A stretch of 64,000 nt of DNA from Paenibacillus tengchongensis (GTDB lineage Bacteria; Bacillota; Bacilli; Paenibacillales; Paenibacillaceae). The number at the start of each line of letters is the position of its first letter. Within the stretch, counting starts at the first letter, position 1. The DNA lies in NCBI RefSeq assembly GCF_008973665.1, contig NZ_WACP01000013.1, positions 62,001 through 126,000 on the forward strand. Reading direction: 5' to 3'. The position numbers and the translations under genes are program-made. Of this stretch, positions 59,437-64,000 are shown in pieces. The notes under the pieces were generated by a model. It saw nothing but the letters and a program-made list of their open reading frames with translations, was not told where the DNA came from and ran no database searches.

Positions 59437-62400
59437 TCAAGGCCTAATGGACGGACCATTGTTCACCAGATGGATATCGTCGATATCCACCTGCAGGCCG
59501 CCTGTGGCATCCTGCCCGACCTTGCCAAGCTCGAACGATATGCGTCCCACCGGGGTCCCGCCACCGGTAACGTCGAATTCGACCTTATACTCCATATAAT
59601 CGGCTCCCACGCTCACGATGCTGCTCGTATAGCCGTACCATGTGTAGTTGTTGGCGGTGTCGAGCCAGCCGATGCTGATGTTCATGTCACGCGGCTTCGT
59701 CGATTTGGCCTTAAACGTAAGGGTATAGTGATTGCCATCCTCATAGGTAATGCCCTCGTAATAGACCTGACGGTCCCAGCTGTTGCTTCCGGCGGTTCCA
59801 ACCTTGATCGACAACGCCTGATCGGTATTGGAAATGTCCAGTTCGCCGTTATCCGCAGAGTAGTAATTCCAGCCCTGCAGCGGTCCGGCGAAATCTCCGT
59901 TCGGAACGAGGCTCTCCGCATAGGATTGACCGGACAGCACAGGGTTCACGCGCAGCAGCGAGATGTTATCGAGTCTCACCCGGTGACCGCCCAGCGTTTC
60001 CGTAAGCCTGCCGAGGTTAAACTGGAGCAGGGCGGCAGGGTCGGTCGCTGCGGCGGTGAAATAATATTCGTAATGTCCGCCGGCCTCCGTCAGGCTCAAG
60101 GCTTCGTTGAAGTAAGGCGTCCAGAGGTTATCGGCAGACCCGTCCCGCTGGAGCACCGCCCGGATCTGCCGGGCCAGCGTCGAATCGGCATCGAACTGAA
60201 GCTTGTAGACATGGCCTTTGACCAGCGGAAGCGGTCCTTGCTTGACCTGCACATTCCAGTCCTCGTCGCCGGTTCCGTCCATATAGATGCTAAGGTTGCC
60301 GTATACGGCAGTCATCACGGTGTTCTTGACCGGGTCCTCCTGAGCCCAATCCTTCTTGAACAGCGTCCAGCCGTCGGCCGTCTTCTGGTCCAGGCTGCCA
60401 TTGGCGATCAGCTCCCGCGACAGATCCAGCCAGGCCAGATTGTAGCCTTGTCCCGCCAGGCGGAAGTAGTAGGTTCCCGCAGGCAGCGTCAGCGGCAGGC
60501 CCGTATGCGCCCGGTAGGACCGGAGGCCGCCGGTATCGCCGATGTCCGTCTGATAGACGGGCGCAGCCGCAACCGGTCGCTTCGCTTCATCCAGCACGGT
60601 GAGCTGCAGGCCGGAACCGGCTTCCGTGCTGGCAACGCGGGCGATAGGCACGAACGTGCCGCCCTGAACGAGCTTGACCTTGAAGTCCGCGTAGTCGCCT
60701 GCATCCATGTCTGTGATATCCTGGCGTCCCTCGCCGCTCGGGATCAGTGACACGCCGGATGCGGTCCAGTACTGGTCGCCCTGCAGGTGCAGATACCCGT
60801 CAAGTGCCGCCGGATTGGCCATACGCACGAGAGATACTTGATCGAGCTCCGTGATGCCGGTGCTCTGGCCCAGAAGGAAGGAGAGCGTGCCGGTCACATC
60901 TTCGGTACCGGGAACCACAAGCTCTGCGGTGTAGCTCTTCCAGTCGGAGGTCAGCGCAATTTCGCTCCCGTCCGGAAGGATCGCCTCATGATCTCCGGCC
61001 TGAAGGCCAATGGCAATGGACTGACCGTTCGTGGCCCTGGCCTCGAAGGAGAGCCGGTAAGAGCCGGGCGACAACGGCAGATTCGGCTGGGACAGCGACA
61101 CGGCAGCCGCCGTGTTCCCGGCAGCCGTAACCTCGGCGCTGAATTCCCGCTTCATCAGCGGCAGCTCCAGACGGTTCGTGACCTGCGCCTTGGCGGCAGC
61201 TCCCGAATCCGGTACCACTCCGAACGTCCAATATTCCATCCGGCCGGCCCCAAGGTCGAAGCCGCCGTTATAGATCAGATTGCCGTCCGCAAGCGGAGTG
61301 CGTACGGCCGGCAGCGGCTCCGTCTCGGCCACGCGGACATTGGTGAAGTAAGCAGGTACATTGTTCTTGCCGAGATTGAACTCGAACCGTACATTGTTAT
61401 CCGTAGACTGGTTCATGTTGAAGGCATATTCATAGGTCTGCCACTGATTCGTCAGCTGGAAGTTGCGTTCCTCGGAATAGGCTGTCCAGCCGCCCCCGAA
61501 TTCGGTCAGCTTGCTCATCAGCGGTCTGTCCGCATCGGCCTTGGCCTCAAAGGTTACTTTATAGGCCTTGCCCTTCTCCAGGATCAGCGGCATTTGCGTC
61601 AGCTGAATGGAGTAATTCTGCGATCCGCCATCGCTGACCGATACCTTGGCCACTTGGCCTTTCGCGGTATCCTGCACCAGGTTGACGCTTCCTGCGCCCC
61701 CCGCATTGGTGATGAACTGCCACTCTTCAGGCACGCCGTCATTCGCGGCGCCTTCCTGGAAGCTTCCATTATAGAGCTGGTTGCCGTCCTCAAGCGCCGG
61801 CCGCTGCGGAACAGCCGCTGTTGGATCGGACGGACGTTCGCCGCCAGGTACCGGCCATTTGTCCAGATTCTTGTACTGATAGACGCGGACATAGTCGACG
61901 TACATCCGATCGGACTGGAAATCCGCGGCGGGATCGCCCGGCCAGTCGCCGCCTACAGCCAGATTGAGAATCATATAGAAGGGCCGGTCGAACGGCGCCG
62001 GGTAGGCATAATAATCCGGCTGCCCGGCGGCCTTGGTTCCCCAGTCGCTGGTCTCGAAATACTTGTGGCCGTCCACGTAGTAACGGATCAGGCCCGGCAG
62101 CCATTCCAGCGTAAATTCATGGTAGTCATCCGCGAATGTCTGTCCTTCCGGCAGCACGTAGGTCTTCGACTGGGACACATGCGGGATGTCATAATGCAGC
62201 GAGCCGTGAACGGTGCGCGGGTAGAGGTCCGCCTTCTCCTCATCGCCGGCGACCGGACCCGTCAGCTCCATAATGTCCATCTCGCCGCTGCCCGGCCAAG
62301 GCCCGTATTGCTTCTCTTCGTCCGTCGGCATCATCCAGATGGCCGGCCACATGCCCTGCTGGACCGGAAGCTTGGCCCGTACCGTGAACTTGCCGTAGGT

Positions 62401-63990
62401 CCAGTCGCCTTTCAGCTTGGAGGTAAGCTTGCCGGAGGTATAATTCTTGCCTTCGTGGTCCTGCTTCCGGGCCTCCAGCGTCAGCACGCGGTTGCCGCTC
62501 TCCTGCTCCAGGAACGCATTGTCTGGATGGTAGTATTCCAGCTCGTTGTTATACACCAGACCGGTATCCTGTACATTCCACTTGCTCTCGTCAATGGCAG
62601 TACCGTCGAACTCGTCGTTCCACACCAGTTCCCACTGGTCTGCGTCCGTGGACGGCGTCGCACTGGGAGCAGCTGTTGCAGATGGCGACGGAGTGGCAGA
62701 TGGTGATGGTGTAACCGATGGTGACGGTGAAGCAGATGGAGATGGTGAAGCAGAAGCAGACGGTGTAGCGGATGGCGGCGGTGCAGTCGGGTTCGTTCCC
62801 GTGCCTCCGCCGGACATCGCCGTCGGGCTGGCGGTCGGTGACGCTGTAGCGGTGCTGCCCACTCCCTGCAATGAGGTTCCCTGCTGCACCGGAGTATCGT
62901 TCAGATATACCCCGGCGGCACCCACCTCCAGCAGCCCGATGCGTCCCTGATTCTTGATCCGGGAGCCGCCTGCCGGCGCCCCGACTGCAAGCACGTCCGC
63001 CCGCGAATTGGCGGACACCTCAATCAGTGCCGGTTGGACCAGCTCCAGCCGGACGGCTGCAGTTCCGTCCTCCAGGACTACACGAACCGGTGAAGTCTGC
63101 TTATCCACGATGACCTTCTGGAGAGTAGCGCCGCGGAAGACGACGGAATGCTGGCCGCCCCCCGAAATCCGGGTCACACCGCTCACCTTCACCCCCGACA
63201 AGGCAGCTTCCCCTTCGCCTGCACCGGCCGTCACATACAGATTGCCGGCGACAGCACCGCCCTTCAGGGTGACGCCCGGACGGTTGACAATGACGCTGCC
63301 CGTAACATCGCCGATGGTGTAAGAGCCTTCGGCCGGGCTGATCCAGCCGATCATCCGCCCCAGCAGGGCCGCCAGCTCGCCCCGGCTGAGGGCTGCCTGC
63401 GGCTTCAGCCGTCCGCCCGGATCGCCGCCGAGATAGCCTGCGGCGACCAGCGCGCTTGCAGCCTCGCGGGCATAGGGCTTCACCTCGGCGCCGTCCGGCT
63501 TTGCGGCCAGTGCCGTGGCCGGGCCTGGCTCAAGCCCGAAGGCGCGGTACAGCAGCGTCATCGCTTCCTGCCGCGCCACCGGTGCGTCCGGCTCAAACCG
63601 GCCATCCGGGTACCCCGTCACCAGGCCGGCTGCATATGCCTGCCGCACCGGCGCTTCATACCAGGAAGAAGCGCTTACATCACTGAACGCAATGTCTCCT
63701 TGCCCGGTGTAACGGAATACCCGGGTCAGCACGGCAGCCATTTCCGCCCGCGTGACAGCGCGGCCCGGTTCGAACCGGCCCGGCCCGGCGCCCTGCAGGA
63801 CGCCGGCGTCCGCCAGCTTCACTACAGCTGCTTCGGCCCAGTGGCCGGTCATATCGGCAAACCCCGCCGATGAAGCTGGGCCTCCGCCTGCTGGAGCAGC
63901 TGCCGCCTGCGGGCTGAAGCCCCCGGCCGGCCAGCAGCCCAGCAGCAGCATGCCTGCCATCAGTCCGCTTATTGCTTTGCGGTATATCAT
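59437..63990 (-). CDS. Cell-surface endo-beta-1,3-glucanase: SLH domains, GH16, carbohydrate-binding modules
   Basis: 1,517 residues; start at the right edge, so its promoter is outside the window. Signal peptide about 1-32. Three SLH domains at about 43-215 (FADMTGHWAEAAVVKLADAG, FSDVSASSWYEAPVRQAYAA) bind secondary wall polymer. A beta-rich section (220-375) and a Pro/Ser/Thr/Ala linker (378-450) lead to the GH16 catalytic domain at about 452-708. The motif GSGEMDIMELTG has E570 (nucleophile), D572 and E575 (acid/base), the laminarinase type. Behind it are about four CBM4/9-like modules, each opening with (L/V)xNGxF/L, and one CBM6-like section near 1060-1190. It degrades beta-1,3-glucan at the cell surface and feeds the transporter encoded next to it. 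Confidence 0.93.
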   Translation of the reverse strand: MIYRKAISGLMAGMLLLGCWPAGGFSPQAAAAPAGGGPASSAGFADMTGHWAEAAVVKLADAGVLQGAGPGRFEPGRAVTRAEMAAVLTRVFRYTGQGDIAFSDVSASSWYEAPVRQAYAAGLVTGYPDGRFEPDAPVARQEAMTLLYRAFGLEPGPATALAAKPDGAEVKPYAREAASALVAAGYLGGDPGGRLKPQAALSRGELAALLGRMIGWISPAEGSYTIGDVTGSVIVNRPGVTLKGGAVAGNLYVTAGAGEGEAALSGVKVSGVTRISGGGQHSVVFRGATLQKVIVDKQTSPVRVVLEDGTAAVRLELVQPALIEVSANSRADVLAVGAPAGGSRIKNQGRIGLLEVGAAGVYLNDTPVQQGTSLQGVGSTATASPTASPTAMSGGGTGTNPTAPPPSATPSASASPSPSASPSPSVTPSPSATPSPSATAAPSATPSTDADQWELVWNDEFDGTAIDESKWNVQDTGLVYNNELEYYHPDNAFLEQESGNRVLTLEARKQDHEGKNYTSGKLTSKLKGDWTYGKFTVRAKLPVQQGMWPAIWMMPTDEEKQYGPWPGSGEMDIMELTGPVAGDEEKADLYPRTVHGSLHYDIPHVSQSKTYVLPEGQTFADDYHEFTLEWLPGLIRYYVDGHKYFETSDWGTKAAGQPDYYAYPAPFDRPFYMILNLAVGGDWPGDPAADFQSDRMYVDYVRVYQYKNLDKWPVPGGERPSDPTAAVPQRPALEDGNQLYNGSFQEGAANDGVPEEWQFITNAGGAGSVNLVQDTAKGQVAKVSVSDGGSQNYSIQLTQMPLILEKGKAYKVTFEAKADADRPLMSKLTEFGGGWTAYSEERNFQLTNQWQTYEYAFNMNQSTDNNVRFEFNLGKNNVPAYFTNVRVAETEPLPAVRTPLADGNLIYNGGFDLGAGRMEYWTFGVVPDSGAAAKAQVTNRLELPLMKREFSAEVTAAGNTAAAVSLSQPNLPLSPGSYRLSFEARATNGQSIAIGLQAGDHEAILPDGSEIALTSDWKSYTAELVVPGTEDVTGTLSFLLGQSTGITELDQVSLVRMANPAALDGYLHLQGDQYWTASGVSLIPSGEGRQDITDMDAGDYADFKVKLVQGGTFVPIARVASTEAGSGLQLTVLDEAKRPVAAAPVYQTDIGDTGGLRSYRAHTGLPLTLPAGTYYFRLAGQGYNLAWLDLSRELIANGSLDQKTADGWTLFKKDWAQEDPVKNTVMTAVYGNLSIYMDGTGDEDWNVQVKQGPLPLVKGHVYKLQFDADSTLARQIRAVLQRDGSADNLWTPYFNEALSLTEAGGHYEYYFTAAATDPAALLQFNLGRLTETLGGHRVRLDNISLLRVNPVLSGQSYAESLVPNGDFAGPLQGWNYYSADNGELDISNTDQALSIKVGTAGSNSWDRQVYYEGITYEDGNHYTLTFKAKSTKPRDMNISIGWLDTANNYTWYGYTSSIVSVGADYMEYKVEFDVTGGGTPVGRISFELGKVGQDATGGLQVDIDDIHLVNNGPSIRP

Positions 63991-64000
63991 GTGATTCCTC

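Noticed and set aside
57722..62706. Very long plus-strand open frames (485, 426 and 639 codons) opposite the binding-protein and SLH-GH16 genes
   Set aside because: They are antisense shadows caused by high GC content; the minus-strand genes have clear domains, signal peptides and ribosome sites.

Overview
The window looks like a chromosomal segment of a Paenibacillus-type Firmicute. The reasons are: low-GC Gram-positive signals (strong AGGAGG ribosome sites, TTG and GTG starts), several copper-amine-oxidase-like 'stalk' domain proteins, S-layer homology domains, and two YesM/YesN-type two-component systems beside sugar ABC transporters. No tRNA or rRNA gene, complete insertion sequence, CRISPR array or prophage structural gene was seen.

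Left part (1 to about 36.8 kb) is AT-rich and accessory in character. 1-13.3 kb: a truncated adenine methyltransferase with an altered motif, an orphan amidoligase, secreted stalk, CAP and transglutaminase-like proteins, and proteins built of LRR, MORN and RCC1 repeats. An XRE regulator and its decayed paralogue also lie here. 13.3-17.7 kb: a serine recombinase, small unknown genes, a possible toxin-antitoxin pair, and over 1 kb of repeat- and hairpin-rich DNA without a gene. 17.7-30 kb reads as a defence or conflict island. It holds a ShosTA-like phosphoribosyltransferase/DprA pair with a third HAD gene, a DUF6602-like nuclease-fold protein, an XRE-ImmA/IrrE protease with an upstream partner, and a STAS-ATPase paired with a STAS-winged-helix protein. 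It also holds a HEPN (Ymh/TIGR02391) gene plus a decayed second copy, and an AlbA_2 gene pair. 30-36.8 kb: a GerMN-amidase, a lipoprotein and its internally deleted relic, a UDP-GlcNAc 2-epimerase, a MerR-methyltransferase fusion, a histidine phosphatase and, after a terminator, an ORF-less group II intron.

Right part (about 36.9-64 kb) is clearly more GC-rich and is a polysaccharide-use region. 36.9-46 kb is an aldouronate (glucuronoxylan fragment) cluster: solute-binding lipoprotein, GH67 alpha-glucuronidase, two permeases, YesM-like kinase, YesN-like regulator. 46.2-64 kb is a beta-glucan cluster: two tandem GH16 lichenases, an orphan binding protein, a second YesM/YesN pair, and a transporter operon that ends with a GH94-like beta-glucan phosphorylase. 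It closes with a 1,517-residue surface enzyme (SLH, GH16, carbohydrate-binding modules). Outside, the GH16 enzymes cut beta-glucan; oligosaccharides are imported and split by phosphorolysis.

The most interesting signals are regulatory. Three beta-glucan promoters share two direct repeats exactly 20 bp apart at a fixed distance from the -10 box. Two aldouronate promoters have the same architecture with a different core. In the island, three near-identical palindromes surround the STAS-winged-helix gene and overlap the promoter of the operon downstream.
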